Assembly (NCBI GenBank): GCA_030549335.1
Contig: CM060198.1
Location: 59,349,453-59,413,452 of the forward strand
Direction: 5' to 3'
Source: Pontederia crassipes
Taxonomy: Eukaryota; Streptophyta; Magnoliopsida; Commelinales; Pontederiaceae
Length of the DNA stretch: 64,000 bases
Part shown: positions 23,695 through 36,087 of the stretch, piece after piece
Position numbering within the stretch: the stretch's first letter is position 1
Layout: each line of letters opens with the position of its first letter
The notes under the pieces: generated by a model
The model's input: only the letters and a program-made list of their open reading frames with translations
Databases searched by the model: none
What the model was told of the DNA's origin: nothing
Made by a program: the position numbers and the translations under genes

Positions 23695-26304
23695 TGTAAC
23701 GCCCTGAGGCCCACATGACTTTCACGTGCTCAGAGTCGTCCCAGAGGCGCTACTTAATTTTCTTTAAAACATTTTTGCGGAATATAAACAATAATTGCGG
23801 AAGACTTTTTCAATAATAACAACTAATAATCCATTATATTTAAAATAATTAAAATATTAATAAGTTCACAATTCTAATAAATGCGGAAATAATAAAAACT
23901 AGACAACTCAATCTAGAATATGTGCAACATCTGTCTATCACTGAGCATAGCTACCTGCAAGATCATCCTCTATCGAAGTACTCTCACCTGCACGGATCCA
24001 GGTACAGGGAAATATCCATGAGTATAAAAAAATACTCAGTACGTAGGGTCTAAAAGACAATCAATATGCTCAATCGAAAATAAGATAAAATCAATAATGA
24101 GTCGATTGAGCAGTCAATACAATAATCAATTTACAATTTATCAATATGAACAATATATCAGGCTATGGTCAACAGACTAATGTAAATCAATAACAATTGT
24201 TCCAATTAATAATTATCAATTGCCTGATTAATAAATCAATATTCAATTAACAATTTCCAATTCAATAATCAATGGTCATTGGCCAATAACGATTCAATTC
24301 AATAGGGCAATAGTAATTGCCAACTCCATGCCGATATATCCAAATGACCATGATTTAATTCTATTTATTGCAATTTCAATTTCAATTCAATTCAATTCGA
24401 TTCGATTTTCAATGTTCGGAGTTATCCAATTCAATGAGGAGCACTCAGTCAATTAAGGGACACCATGCCACTTTCATGCAGGCCAGTGGGGGATCAGTGC
24501 CACGGCAAGCCCAATACGATTCAATGGGTTCGTGTATGATGGGGGACGAGTGACTATACACAGGACAGCCATAGTTTTTATACTATCTGCCCCATTCAAT
24601 TCAATTCAATTCAATTGGTCCCGGCTTAGTGGCAATCAGTGAACATGGGCCCAGTAGCTTTCGGCTTTTATCTTGTTTACCTAAAATGTCTATCTTTAAA
24701 TAAATTATTAATGAGATAAATTCTAAACTCCAAACTAAGTAGGTCAACAATACAATCAAAATCAAAGTTCATCATAGTATAAACAAATCAATCACCAACA
24801 ATATCATTAATACATCAAATTAATTAATAACAACAATAATAATCAGTAATTAAAATTTACTCAAAAATAAATAATAACTCTAGGTGATACTCTCTGTTCA
24901 TTACGGTCGTAACATCATTTTTCTTTCTCTCTCCATCTTCTCTGATTTTTACGGCCGTAAATTCTCTCTCCAAATTTTTACCCCCTATTTCATTACTGCC
25001 ATAAACTTTTACCCCCTTTCCGTTACGGCCATCAACTTTTACCCCCTTTCTGTTACAGCCATCAACTTTTACCCCCTTTCTGTTACGGCCATCAACTTTT
25101 ACACCCTATTCTATTACCCCCTTTCTGTTACGGCCATCAGCTTTTACACCCTATTCTATTACCCCTTTCTGTTACGACCATCAGCTTTTACACCCTATTC
25201 TATTACCCCTTTCTGTTACGGTCATCAGCTTTTACACCCTATTCTATTACCCCCTTTATGTTACGGCCATCAACTTTTACACCCTATTCTATTACCCCCT
25301 TTCTGTTACGGCCATCAACTTTTACACCCTATTCTATTACGGCCATCAAATTTTTACACCCTTTCCGTTACGGCCATCAAATTTTTACACCCTTTCCGTT
25401 ACGGCCATCAAATTTTTACACTCTTTTTATGTTACGACCATCCCGTTACGGCCGTAAAACTCTACTATTCGTCCGTAACAATCTATCTCTCCTTTCTCTT
25501 TCTTCTTTCTCTCTCTCCCAACTTCTCGGCCGTAAAACCTCGTCTCCGTTTTTTTTTCTTTTAATTCCTTTACGGCCAATCCATCTCCCCTTTCTCTCTC
25601 CAAATTCTCAGATTTTTACGACCGTAAAAATTATCTGTTACGGTCGACATCTATTACGGCCGACATCTATTACGGCCGACATCTTCTCTCTCTATCTTTT
25701 CTATTTCATTACGGCCGAAAACCTAACTCTTCGGTCGTAACATTATTTTTTTTTCTTTTACGGGCGTAAACGCTCATTCTCTGTTTACCCGTAAAACTCT
25801 TCCCTCGTTTCGGCCGAGAACATCACGTGTCGACAAATAATTACGACCAGAAAATTACGGTCGTAACAAAACTAATTAAAAACTAAATTGCGTCGTAAAA
25901 CATCATGACACAATAACAACCAATCAGAATCCCCCCTACGTACCTGCGAGCCTTGTCCTCTGAGGTTGCCGAAGACGAAGCCGAAAATCACGCAGACGGA
26001 GTCGTTCGTACCCCCCCTACTCTTATTTATAGTGTTTATGAATTTTTAATTATTCTCTAACCATATTATCTATTCTCATTCAAATTAAATCCTCTAATTT
26101 ATCCCTTTAACCACTCTTTATTTATCCTAATATTTAATTAGATAAATTACGAAATTAATTGAATAATCCCATCCCTAATCAAACTCCTCTCAATTATTTT
26201 ATTTTTATTTTCGGAATTATTAAATATAGTAATAACAATATTTCTTCAAAATAAAATAGTAAAATATCTGTTTATTAAACCTGAAAAAATTCTGGGTCGT
26301 TACA
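23695..26304. mobile_element. Solo LTR, Ty3/gypsy type (Del/Tekay-like)
   Basis: A 2610-bp segment begins TGTAACGCCC and ends GGGTCGTTACA, so its ends carry the perfect inverted pair TGTAACG/CGTTACA. It is flanked by the 5-bp direct repeat AAACA (23690-23694 and 26305-26309), a retroviral-type integration mark. There is no internal domain and no second LTR, so it is best read as a solo LTR left by recombination between two LTRs. The long LTR and TGTAAC start fit Del/Tekay chromovirus elements, as does the motif GAGTATAAAAAAATACTCAG near 24021. It contains a minisatellite array at 24992-25460. Age cannot be estimated without a partner LTR. The family call is inference; the element ends are seen directly. 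Confidence 0.8.
24992..25460 (+). repeat. Minisatellite TTACGGCCATCAAC-TTTTACACCC inside the solo LTR
   Basis: About ten tandem units start TTACGGCCATCA and come in three lengths: a 30-31 bp form, a 44-45 bp form carrying an extra ACCCTATTCTATT piece, and a later 31-bp form with AAATTTTTACACCC. The mix shows stepwise expansion of one ancestral unit. The 12-bp palindrome TTACGGCCGTAA lies on both sides, at 24949-24960 and 25446-25457. Long open frames through the array (24884-25740) are repeat artefacts and not genes. Confidence 0.9.
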
Positions 26305-26309
26305 AAACA

Positions 26310-26719
26310 GCTTTTTATTATATGTATAGAACGCTACACATATCGATTTCATGCATGTTTTCTTCTCAGAGATCTTTAATGCATGATCAACCACAGTTCA
26401 GTATCTATATATATGTGGATGATCAGCAGAAGAAACCTAAATGATAAAGCGGATTGAAAAAGGAAAAAAAAAAAAGCTGCGAGAGAAGTACTGGTCAATT
26501 ACTCATGAAGTGTCTTCGCCTAATCTCTCTCTCTTTTTGGCTCATTGGTTTGACAGAGACCCCAAGCGAACAATGTGATCGACATGCGTGATGCGTGCAT
26601 GCATGCACTACACGCCTCACCCATCCCGCTGCCATTAATTTTTAGCATCTGAACAGGCACGAGGAGCTCAACACAGAAAAAAAAGAAACAGCTTCGAGAG
26701 GGAGCACCCGCCATCGAGG
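26310..26719 (+). promoter_or_regulatory. Presumed promoter/leader of the DUF688-type gene
   Basis: About 410 bp separate the solo LTR from the next start codon. A TATATATATG stretch near 26408 could serve as a TATA element. A run of A and a TCTCTCTCTC tract follow near 26460 and 26525. No other gene is visible. If this is the whole promoter, the solo LTR lies only a few hundred bases upstream of the gene. Confidence 0.35.
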
Positions 26720-27172
26720 ATGAGCAACATGAAGAAGGTTCAGTCCTTCTGCAACGTGCCCTTCTCATGGGAGAACCAGCCGGGGATATCCAAAGTCGCC
26801 CCGCGCCAGGAGCAGGTTGCGCCGGAGGGGAAAGCCAAGCTGCTGCTGCTGCCGCCGCCGCCGCCGTCGCCGTGCGTGCTGCACAGGAACTCGTCCAAGA
26901 AAGGATTTGCGAGCAAGCGCTTGGACGACCCCTTTCTCGCGGCTTACATGGAGTGCACCAAGAGCTCCGGGAAGAAGAAGGGCCCGGGGAAGGCTTCTGG
27001 CCGCGGGAAGAAGGACAGGCTCGCCGCTCTCTCTTGCAAGAACAGCTTCGGCTTCGTGGAGGGCGCCGTGGTGAGGATGTCGGAGCTCCCGGAGGCCAAG
27101 GAGACGATGGCCGCGCGAGAGGGCGTACCCAGCTCAGCCTTGAGGACTACTCCAAGGTGGACCAGTCACTGA
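26720..27172 (+). CDS. DUF688-type small plant protein
   Basis: A single-exon frame of 150 aa. The N terminus MSNMKKVQSFCNVPFSWENQ followed by PGISK carries the VPF-x-WE-x-x-PG motif typical of plant DUF688 proteins. It is followed by a proline run (about residues 45-50), a conserved RLDDPFLAAYMECTK segment (67-81) and a lysine/glycine-rich basic stretch (83-97). There is no signal peptide or membrane segment. The function is unknown. ATG 26720 gives the longest product; ATG 26729 (MKKVQSF) is equally plausible. GC content is much higher than the flanks, as expected for a real monocot exon. The last 30 residues are less family-like, so a downstream intron cannot be excluded. Confidence 0.8.
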   Translation: MSNMKKVQSFCNVPFSWENQPGISKVAPRQEQVAPEGKAKLLLLPPPPPSPCVLHRNSSKKGFASKRLDDPFLAAYMECTKSSGKKKGPGKASGRGKKDRLAALSCKNSFGFVEGAVVRMSELPEAKETMAAREGVPSSALRTTPRWTSH

Positions 27173-30100
27173 TAGGTCGTGATCACAGGAACCTGCACTC
27201 TGCGAAATCAATCACATCACTTCTGTATCGTTGTTTGGATGCTCTTGTACATAATTGTGTTGGAATCAGACAAAGCGAGTTAATTATCAATTATCATCTA
27301 AAGTGTTACAAGTGTATTATTTCCTTTATCATGAACAAAAGGTGTGTTTTCACTTTTCAGCGAGTATATCAGACTCCACAACAGTCAAAAGTGTTCTAAG
27401 TTTTCTGTCAGATTAGCAAAGTATAATGTCAATGTTTGAGGCCATGTCACGTTTGCATGTTCCCCTGGTTCAGGGGATCACTTGGTGTATGATTTCTATT
27501 TTGGGCCATGCATGATGTGCTGCTGCACGCCTTTTGCTCTTGGGAAGTTTACTTGTGGGCTTTAAGAGTGGCTGGCACAAGGTGATATAATATGTATTTC
27601 TATGCATTTCATTTGGGCGCCCACAAAGTATACAATGTTTAATACAAATAACACACATAACATGGGAATTTTTAAAATTTACTGTCATAGAAAATTTAGA
27701 TATTTATTATAAAAAAATACTGCAATGAAACAATGCATGAGTGCAAGTTCAAAGTGCATCTCACTCTTCCCTGATCATGCAATTCCCCAGAGCTAGAAAA
27801 AAAAACCTACAACATCATTTGTAATCAATATTTGTTCATATTATATAATTTAATAATGAACTTTCAAATGGATTTGCAATAGTTTTTTTGCTACTTCATC
27901 GGTTTAATTGAGCTGTTTGTTTTGAGAAAAAAATGAACTAAAGGAAACTATTTTTTGTTCATTTTTACACGTTTTTTTTTACGTTGTAAATGTTCGGTAA
28001 TTGAGAGGAAATTATAGTAACCAATTAGCCATCAAATAATTCTTTGATGAAATTTCAACAGCATTAATTATTTAAGAATATGACAAAATTGTTGCTTTGT
28101 TTTTAGTTGCTTTATTCCTGTCCTTCAAGTACTGTTCCATCACCACCCGAAAACTGGAACCTCCACTGTGGTGCATATGCAGGGACCATCTAAATCTTGT
28201 TTCATTTCGTTCTCTTTTTTAATTCCTTGGTTAAACTTTTTTTTTTATCTCGGTGTGTAAGAATTGAGTTCCTTGTTCCACCGCTCATGTCACACCTTTA
28301 CCTGATATATTTATCTGGTGGTGACTCTGGAACTTTACTATGCAAAGTGCATTTACCTAATCCTTCATGAGTAGAGTTACTAAAACATGTGTTCCGATCA
28401 CTCCTATGCAAGTTTTCTGGATCCTTGTAGAGATGAAAAAGCATGTAAATATTTACCTTGCCAATGAAGAAAAAAGAAGAAATTAGATAGACAGTAAATA
28501 TTTCTGCAGCTGATCATATGCAGAAAAAGAAAAATATGTAAGCAAGAACATTTATGGCCATCTCACATTCCGTAGGTTCTTTATAATGCAGGAAGACTTT
28601 GAGTGTTCAATATATTGCATTAATAACTTGCAGGCGTTGAGAACATGAAGGCCTTGACATCTTTGATAACTGTCTAAAAATACAAAGCCAGATTTGTCTG
28701 AAAGACATGAAGAATATATATATTTTTTTTGTAAATTAGCATACAGTATAAGATCCAAAATAAGCATGGAGGTTAATTTGCATGCAGTGTCAGTGGGCTT
28801 TAAAACAGGAAACCTTCGTGACTTGATACTTTTAAATGCAAGCACATGCTTTTCTCTGGCAATATATGTGCAGAAAGCACATCAGCTTCCCTTTATAGTT
28901 TCATGAACACTAAAAGCCCAGTGATTGATCTTGTCCTTTAATCATCATTGTTCTTCTGGATTGTTATTAATTTCTTCCTGAAAGAGTTCTGTACATGCAG
29001 ATAATCTTTTCGAGCACCCATCTAGTATCCCCTTCAAATGTCTGCTACAGTAAGCATAATTGTATACATATTTCTAATCAATCCAATAGTATGGTAAAAT
29101 CATGTCTAATCCTTTTTCTCTCACTGTCTATCTGACACACTCATACATTGTATCCCTTTTCACTATATGCTGCAAATTGTGATGTGTGGAGACACATGGG
29201 GGCATCTCCATATGAAGCAAATAAGCAAGGCGATCTGCTACAGGACTGTGCTCTCATGGAGGTTGAGGTATGTATCAACATCACTTGGCATACTCCATGG
29301 AAGATATGTAATTAATATTCACATGGTTTGATAGAGCCGTGGACCACGTCCAGGGCCAAATAACTCCGTTCCCAACTACCCTTCTCATCTACAGTACCTG
29401 TACCACAGGCACACAAATGGCAAATCCTTAACATTTTGTCTCTACTGCTGCCTGTACTCTTCAACTCCCCCTCTGCTCCTTTGCCATCCACCGTTCCACC
29501 TCCATGATCTCTACGTGAATTATGTGGAAGAACACTTTCTTTACTGTTTCTAAGGTTTGGCTAATGCTAAAGTTGATGTATCTTCTGAGAGTTTCTTTGC
29601 TTCGAGTATAAAATAGAGAAAAAAAAAGAGGGGACTGAGGCATAAAGAGAAAGAAACAACAGGGGAGGTTACATCAAAATATTCCATAGGGTGAGGCCTC
29701 TTCCTCCAATTTGCTAAGCCTCGATTGAAGCTGTTATTATCACCGAATGCTACCTATTATTTGGTCAACATCAGAGTCAATTAGCACCCCTTTGCTGATT
29801 AACAACTACTCGACAGCATGTTCTATTTTTTTTACTGCTGATACATTGGATACCCCTGAATCACACAGGTTTTTTTAGCCAAGGCAGACAGGTATGGCAT
29901 CCTTGTGCTTAAATTATTGCAGGAAACTTATAGGGATCCTTGAGAAAATAAAAAGAGGATCTTATAGCCATGCACTAAATTTCAAGTCAAGATAACAAAT
30001 GCACTGTGCAATAATCAAAGTATAGGTAAGAAAAGGTTAGGCACCAAAGTCCAATTTATTAGTAAAGGCTATGAGCTAGCAATGTTGTTGAGTAGATCAT

Positions 30101-30348
30101 TAGATTGTACTTATATTTAGTGAATTCGTGCACACATTTGACTCCTTTAAAAGGCAAATGAAATGTAAAGCATGCAAAAGGCAGGGCCAGAAGGTTTTGC
30201 CTTTTCCTTTGGCATTGCATTGAGATTTCTCTGACCAAGTCCAGAGGCCAAGTTGCAGAGAAAAAAAAAAGAAAAGAAAAGAAGAAAGAAGCAATTTTAA
30301 CTACTATAACCAACTAGCTTAGCTTTGCATATAATAAGAAAGAAGAAC
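27173..30348. other. Intergenic region
   Basis: The first few hundred bases are probably the 3' UTR of the DUF688-type gene; the last few hundred are the 3' side of the minus-strand DUF4378 gene. Short open frames at 27470-27688, 28552-28906, 29461-29643 and 30059-30313 have no recognisable domain. There are no strong repeats. Confidence 0.45.
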
Positions 30349-31432
30349 TCAGCATTCTTGTAATGTACAATGATGGCCTAGCATGTCTATCAGGCTCTCC
30401 TTTCTAATTTCCTCAAAAATTAAGGACTCAATCTCAACTCCTATCTCTATTATGTCAGGCTGGAAATGGCTCCACTCCTTCCTGGACTTTGTGAGATCAA
30501 GCTCAATCAGCTGGCATATGTTGGTCAAGCCTCCCCTCTGGTTGTCCCATGAGAGGATCTCCTCCTCCATGATCTGACCGATCCTCCTAGGGCTCAAACA
30601 TAGTGCAGACCTCCAGAGCTTATCTTCCAACTCATGAATGCAATCCAACAGAAGGTGGTCGGACAGACTAAATTGCACCTTGTTGCTGCTGCTGTTGTCG
30701 GTGTTGTCACCTTGACAAGAACTAGGCGAAGTACCAGATAGGAGGTCTTCGAAATCACCCCATGAATCAGTTTCCTTCGTCTCTCCTGGTGAATTCAGTC
30801 CTGAGGTTGATGGCACCTCTTCCGGAACTGTGGACGGAGCGAGAGAGAAAGAAGAATATATCAGCTAAAAGTGAATTCGTTAATATAATTGCAAACTTAA
30901 CGGGCATATAAGACTGGAACATACTGAAGTTGTGAACAGGAGAACCTTCATCAGAGTGCAGATCAAAAACAGACACAGGACTATGCTGCTTGGATCCCTC
31001 CATCTCTCTCCACCCAACCTCTGCATCTAATTCCTTCCCATCCATGACGCCGGAATATGATAACCTGTGGAATTCAACTGCGTCCTTGCACTTCGTGCAG
31101 CCCATCTCGAAGAGGAAACTGAGCCATCTTGCGCTCCCCTGAGCTGCGCGCTCCATGCTCGAAGCTTTCCTCATCAGCTTGTTGTGCACAATTTTGTGCA
31201 CGACGCATCTCAGGATCCCAACTCTCCTCCTCTTGAACCCATAGCCGCCGAGCCATCTCAGCCTCCGGCAAGCATTCACAGGCCAGCACGCCAGCTTTGC
31301 TTTATCTTTCAGTGCGCGGTCCGAGTAGCCATGCTCCAAGAGGTAGACATCAAGCAGAAAGGGCTCCTGTTGCTCCTCTAGCAGCTCGAACAGCCTCCTG
31401 CCATGCTGCATTGGCTTGGAAGCAGAGGCCAT
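30349..31432 (-). CDS. DUF4378-domain protein, two exons
   Basis: Exon 1 is 31432-30925 and exon 2 is 30827-30349, joined by a GT-AG intron in phase 1, giving 328 aa. The N terminus has GRRLFELLEEQQEPFLLDVY followed by LLEHGYSD, a block seen at the start of a set of plant DUF4378 proteins. The middle has basic helices (CRRLRWLGGYGFKRRRVG) and WLSFLFEMGCTKC. The C-terminal DUF4378 region spans about 220-325, with LLLDCIHELEDKLWR, ELDLTKSRKEW and EIGVEIESLIFEEI. Related domains occur in TON1-recruiting (TRM/LONGIFOLIA) cytoskeletal proteins, but a role here is not shown. There is no membrane segment. The start is the only ATG before the conserved N-terminal block. Confidence 0.88.
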
Positions 31433-34176
31433 TAGTAGCCTTCCAGTTCGAGAGCTCCGAAAACTCGAGGAAATGGTAGGAACGGAGAGAGAAATAGAAT
31501 GGACAGAGAGAGGGCTCTTGAGGGGAGAGCAGAGCGAACTACTTGTTTCCAGAAGCGTAGGTCACCATAAAGCTCAAGCCAAACCTGGCCGAGGGAGGGC
31601 CTCACATTCACAGAAGCAAGCCTCCTCTGAGAGCCTCGGATAAAAGAAAACCAATCATGAGGTAATTACAGGTAGTGAAAGCTCCATCCTTCTCTCTCTC
31701 TCAAACACACACACACACACATGCACACTACACAGACACTTTGGACCCTGACCCTCTCCTGAAAGCCAAGACGTCAGTCTCTTATTTCTCTTCGTGATTC
31801 ACAAACAGTTGTTTGTAAGGGGCATTGGATTGGCAAAGTGTTGGCTCCATGAAACATGAAACACTCGGAGCACTTGTCCAAAAGAGGGCCTTTGGCGAGT
31901 ATCTAAATGTCCCCACTGTGTTTGTTGGCTAGCAGGTGGAAGCAATGCCTTGATGACAAAAGAGAGTGGCAGTGTGGGGGAAAGAAAGATTGAGGTGATT
32001 TGTTGTTGGGACTTGTAGGAGGAGGTGGACGTGGTGGTTTGGCTGCTGCTCTCAGGAACCAGCACTCGGCGTGCCCTTGCCATGAGCCAAGGAATGCGGG
32101 CTCTGGCACCACCCTGCGGCCTGCATGGTACCACCCTACTAACATGATTCAGGCCCTGAATTGACCATCCTTTTCCAAGGCATTTTCTTTGATATACATG
32201 TTATTAATTGCTAAACCATTTTTAAGTCCCAAGTGCATGTGTTAAGGACCTGGAATCACTCTTCCTTGCCCCTCTTCCCCTGGACAATGGAGGCACTTCC
32301 AAGACAATTTTAAGCTCCAGACTTCGAGAATGGCCACAGGGCAGTGAGCAAAACGTGGTGCATCGCATTAGCTTGCGTGTAATTTTCGTTGGGGAATGTC
32401 CTCAGCCCTGTGGGTGCCACCATCTGGGCTCAATGACTAAACTATTCTCTTGCTCGGTGGTAAAAAAGAGAAGTGACAAAAGGTCTTTGAGAGAGAGAGA
32501 GAGAGACAGTGGAACAGTGTCACATTCTGTCACAAGTACAAGAAAAAATGAAGGGAGGAACAGGAAGATGAAAACACTCACTGCACCCGCCATGAGCACA
32601 AGGTCGCCAGAAAAACAAAATGATGTGATGAGTCCAAAGCCACTCTGCATACATCCTCTCCGAATCGGACTTGTTAGAGCAACGATTTGCATGTCTCTGC
32701 TGATGTGATACTTCAAATAGTGCCTCAATTGTGCTACCAAGAGCAAAAGATTCTTCTTCTTCTTAGGTTCATAGTATCGTAGAGGAGATCATAATCTCCG
32801 AGGAAGCAGCGCAAAAAGTTCGATTCGTCAATTTGAAGTGCTTCAGAACGATGCACAGTAAAAAGGCTATTTTTTTTGTTTTTGTTTCGGTAAGATAAAA
32901 AGGCTAATCTTTTCCCATCAGCAAGATAGAGTTGGACGCCAAGGAGGTCTCTACGTTACCTATAATTAGCCTGCAATCCGAAATCAGAACTCATTGCAGG
33001 AATTCGCCTTTAGCACTTCTCTGTTTTCTGACAAGAATCCGCGTGAGCAGCAGAAATCTCTCCAAGGAAAGAGCTCCAAATGCTTATACAACATTGTTCT
33101 AGGCCTTATTACATCCAGGTTTTGCGAAATTTAATTGACTTAACAAGCAGACGCTCGCATCTACCACATAACATAAACGTGCTTAAGTCAAAGATACCAT
33201 ATAGATAACTTCACCTGAACCATATCATTAGAGGTCACATGGACACTATGAGGGATCAAGCAAAGGTATCAAAACATACGACACTGCAATATCACAAAAA
33301 GAGTGAGTGTCAACACTCTTTGTCTTAATTTCCATGTTTCCATTGGTTCGTAGGGAGAGATTCTCCATCTCTTTCTACAAATGGAGTCTTTATTTATGTC
33401 CCACTTCATTTCTTTTGTTGTTCTCAATTCTCATGGATATCTACGACTTAAACAGCTCGATGCAGAGAGCATGCAGATCGAGATACACGTAGTACGTACT
33501 TCTCTCACAGTTGTCAGACAGAGGGCTCTCAGAACTGCGTCTCTCTTCTATGGTAAAACTAGAGTTTCCTATAAAAAGACCCCTCGTGGTCGCCCAGGTC
33601 ACCACAGCTCTCGTACAGCGACCACCGCTGCAATGTCTGTACCACGACTTGGTTCTCTCCTCTCCTGCAAAGGGGCCGGGGCCAAATACTTACTGGGAGA
33701 GAAGATTGGAGCAAGTCATTGATCACAGTGATCACTGATGAGTAAAAAGCTAAAGTTGACGCTTGGGCGACTAACTAAACTATCTATCCACATTCCACAA
33801 CCATGTCTCTTCATGTCACTGATGAATCTTTAGCAGTGGCAATGGAATCATTGCATCAAGTGCTCTGATCTTTGAAGCAGAAAAAACAAAGCTTAAACAT
33901 CCGAGTGGCGCAGTCCTTTTCAGAATCCAAATCCGAAAGCTGTTCGAATGCATGTAGCATGCATGAGATTGTTGGGCAATCCACAAACGTCCCTACTTGC
34001 AACAAATCAAAATTTTTTGGGATCGACATGAGCAGAGGCGGAAACAGTCTCATTGATTCTTGGCACTTTTTGGGAGGTGGCATGCCCTACAGGTCTGCAG
34101 ATCTTTCAACTTTTTCTCTTCAGAAATCGGTCTTTTTTTATGGTCAAAATTCAAATCATGCGATGCCGTCGCGAGT
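31433..34176. other. Upstream region of the DUF4378 gene and intergenic DNA
   Basis: The region starts with the promoter side of the minus-strand DUF4378 gene, including CT-rich and (CA)n tracts near 31690-31720. The open frames at 31799-32746 and 33307-34083 have no recognisable product. A GA run lies near 32488-32507. No element termini were found. Confidence 0.45.
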
Positions 34177-34192
34177 CCCCCCCCCCCTCCCC

Positions 34193-34217
<25 letters not shown>
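34177..34217 (+). repeat. Poly-C tract (C11-T-C29)
   Basis: A cytosine homopolymer with one T interruption. The complementary strand is poly-G. Proline or glycine runs in overlapping frames are artefacts. The exact length in an assembly is often unreliable for such tracts. Confidence 0.9.
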
Positions 34218-34223
<6 letters not shown>

Positions 34224-35751
34224 TCCAATCCATAAACACGCAGAGCAACTGGAGCTGACTCGAAGATGACAAGCTGACACCACGCGACGGCCAAGACGCC
34301 AAGAACTAGAGACAACTAAAGCGCGACAAATTCTGCCTCTGTTACTCCAGTCCCTCCCTAAAGCGAGGCCAGCTTTTGTCCGAGAGAAACAAATACGTGA
34401 ACTTTTTTTTCCGGTGGGCAATCCCGATATTCGAGAAGCGGTGTCGAGTGTCGAATTCACACGGCGTTATTGAGATCGGCCCATCATCGAATCTAATAAT
34501 TACGTGAACTTCGAATTTAATAAAAAAAACTTGGATAACAAAATTATGTCAAGATCCTTTGATTTTTAAAATTATTATTTATTATTTTTATTCGAATATC
34601 GAATTAGTCAAATGTTAATAATTCTGAACACGACTCCTCAGATCAATTTTACTATCATAACATTTTAGTTGTAATTTTTTCTAGAAAATTTTTCCCATGT
34701 ACTATAAATCATCAACGTTCTCATTGTTCTTTTGTTTTCCATTTAATTTTTTCATCAGATTTATCATCACGAGATTGTATGAAGCGAAGAAATAAGAATG
34801 AACGTTTTTTTCCTTTACTTCTTATAGAAAAAATATTGATAAACTTTTTTTTATAAGAAAGGATTCCATATTTTCTTGTAATTAATTCATTTACTCATAT
34901 AGCAATATTTAACAACGGCAGAATTTATAGTTAAATAAATGGGCTCGGCCCGAAAAGAAATTGATATCTGGGCCATCGGGTTTCCTTGTAGTATATCTCG
35001 GTCCATTCCGATACCCATCCAACCACCCATCTAGCCCACTCCTTTCATCTTTTATTATTTTTTTTCTTGGCATTACCAAAGTTGCAAGAGACAGTAGAAA
35101 AAAAAATAATTTGTGTGTGTGTTAATCTTAGTAGATTAATTGAACTTAAGATTATTTTCTTTTTTTGAAAAAAACTATCACCCGATAAGTGTGCTTCCAA
35201 AATTTGTTCTTTGTATATCTTTTATTGGAGCTTAATCCGCTTTACAACCAATCCAACCTGTTATTATTTTAATATTATTCTTTGTCTTTTTAAAATCAAC
35301 ATGAAAGAAAGCAAATCATCCATGTGATTCGAGTCATTGTTTAACAAGAAAACGATGAACTTACACCCACATTTTCTACCTTTAAAAAAATAAAATAAAT
35401 CAGGTTTCTTGATGTCACGAGTTAGTGATCCTTGCAAACTTTGTTCCATGTTTTCGTTAAATGAAGCATCTGAAGCAAATTAATGAACATGCATGCAACT
35501 GATCATGGGAAGATATATCACAAGAGAAGCATGCAACATATATAATCTTCTTCGTATAACAAGTAAATATATAAGCGCATATAAGTTTATGTATCACCTT
35601 CTTCTCTGAGAAGTGAACAAATAACAGTGACCAGAACAACAAATTTAGGACGTATAGGAATTAAACATGGAACAGAATGCAAACTTCGTTAATTTGGTTC
35701 TGCTCATGAACTCGGACTTCAAAACACGCAGCATCCGCTTGATTTCCACTG
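34218..35751. other. Intergenic DNA
   Basis: AT-rich sequence without a supported gene. The frames at 35264-35449 and 35457-35642 have no domain. Bases near 35640-35751 are probably the 3' UTR of the small minus-strand gene that follows. Confidence 0.5.
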
Positions 35752-36087
35752 CTACTTCTTCCCCGATCTCCCGCTCCTCCTCCACCACCACCGCGTCCCC
35801 CTCCCGCCCCCCGCCACGTACCCGGCCACGTCCGCCGCGTCGCGGATCAACGGGACGTCGTTCGCCTCGTGGCGGTCGTCGTCGTCGTCGTAGGTGGCGA
35901 CGTTCACGCAGGAGCACCGCTCCAAGGACGCGAAGAAGGCGGTGGCCACGCCGCTGCCCACCCACGTCGCCATGCGGTCGATCCGGCCGCATCCCGGCCG
36001 GGCCCTGCGTTCGGAGGAGCTGCCGCCCGTCGGAGCGAAGAAGGTGGCGCACGTCCTTGCGCCGGAGAAGATGGTGGTAGTAGACAT
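35752..36087 (-). CDS. Small plant protein of unknown function
   Basis: A GC-rich frame encodes 111 aa from the ATG at 36087. Its core reads [20 protein letters not shown] followed by [13 protein letters not shown] and ANDVPLI, which resembles a small uncharacterised plant protein family as I remember it. There are no transmembrane segments or signal peptide, but there is an aspartate run at about residues 69-73. The same frame is open to an ATG at 36264; the extra 59 residues are low-complexity Pro/Ser and unlike the family, so I start at MSTTTIFSG. Two other frames over this region are longer but arginine-rich shadows of the GC-rich exon. The function is unknown. Confidence 0.6.
   Translation of the reverse strand: MSTTTIFSGARTCATFFAPTGGSSSERRARPGCGRIDRMATWVGSGVATAFFASLERCSCVNVATYDDDDDRHEANDVPLIRDAADVAGYVAGGGRGTRWWWRRSGRSGKK

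Noticed and set aside
24884-25740. Long open frames of 226 and 160 aa
   Set aside because: They consist of repeated peptide units produced by the minisatellite in the solo LTR.
26767-27399. 210-aa plus-strand frame over the DUF688-type gene
   Set aside because: Frame-shifted shadow; the family motif VPFSWENQPG is in the other frame.
34050-34460. Glycine- or proline-run proteins near the poly-C tract
   Set aside because: Produced by a homopolymer; the rest of each frame lacks conservation signals. The same holds for 55868-56261.
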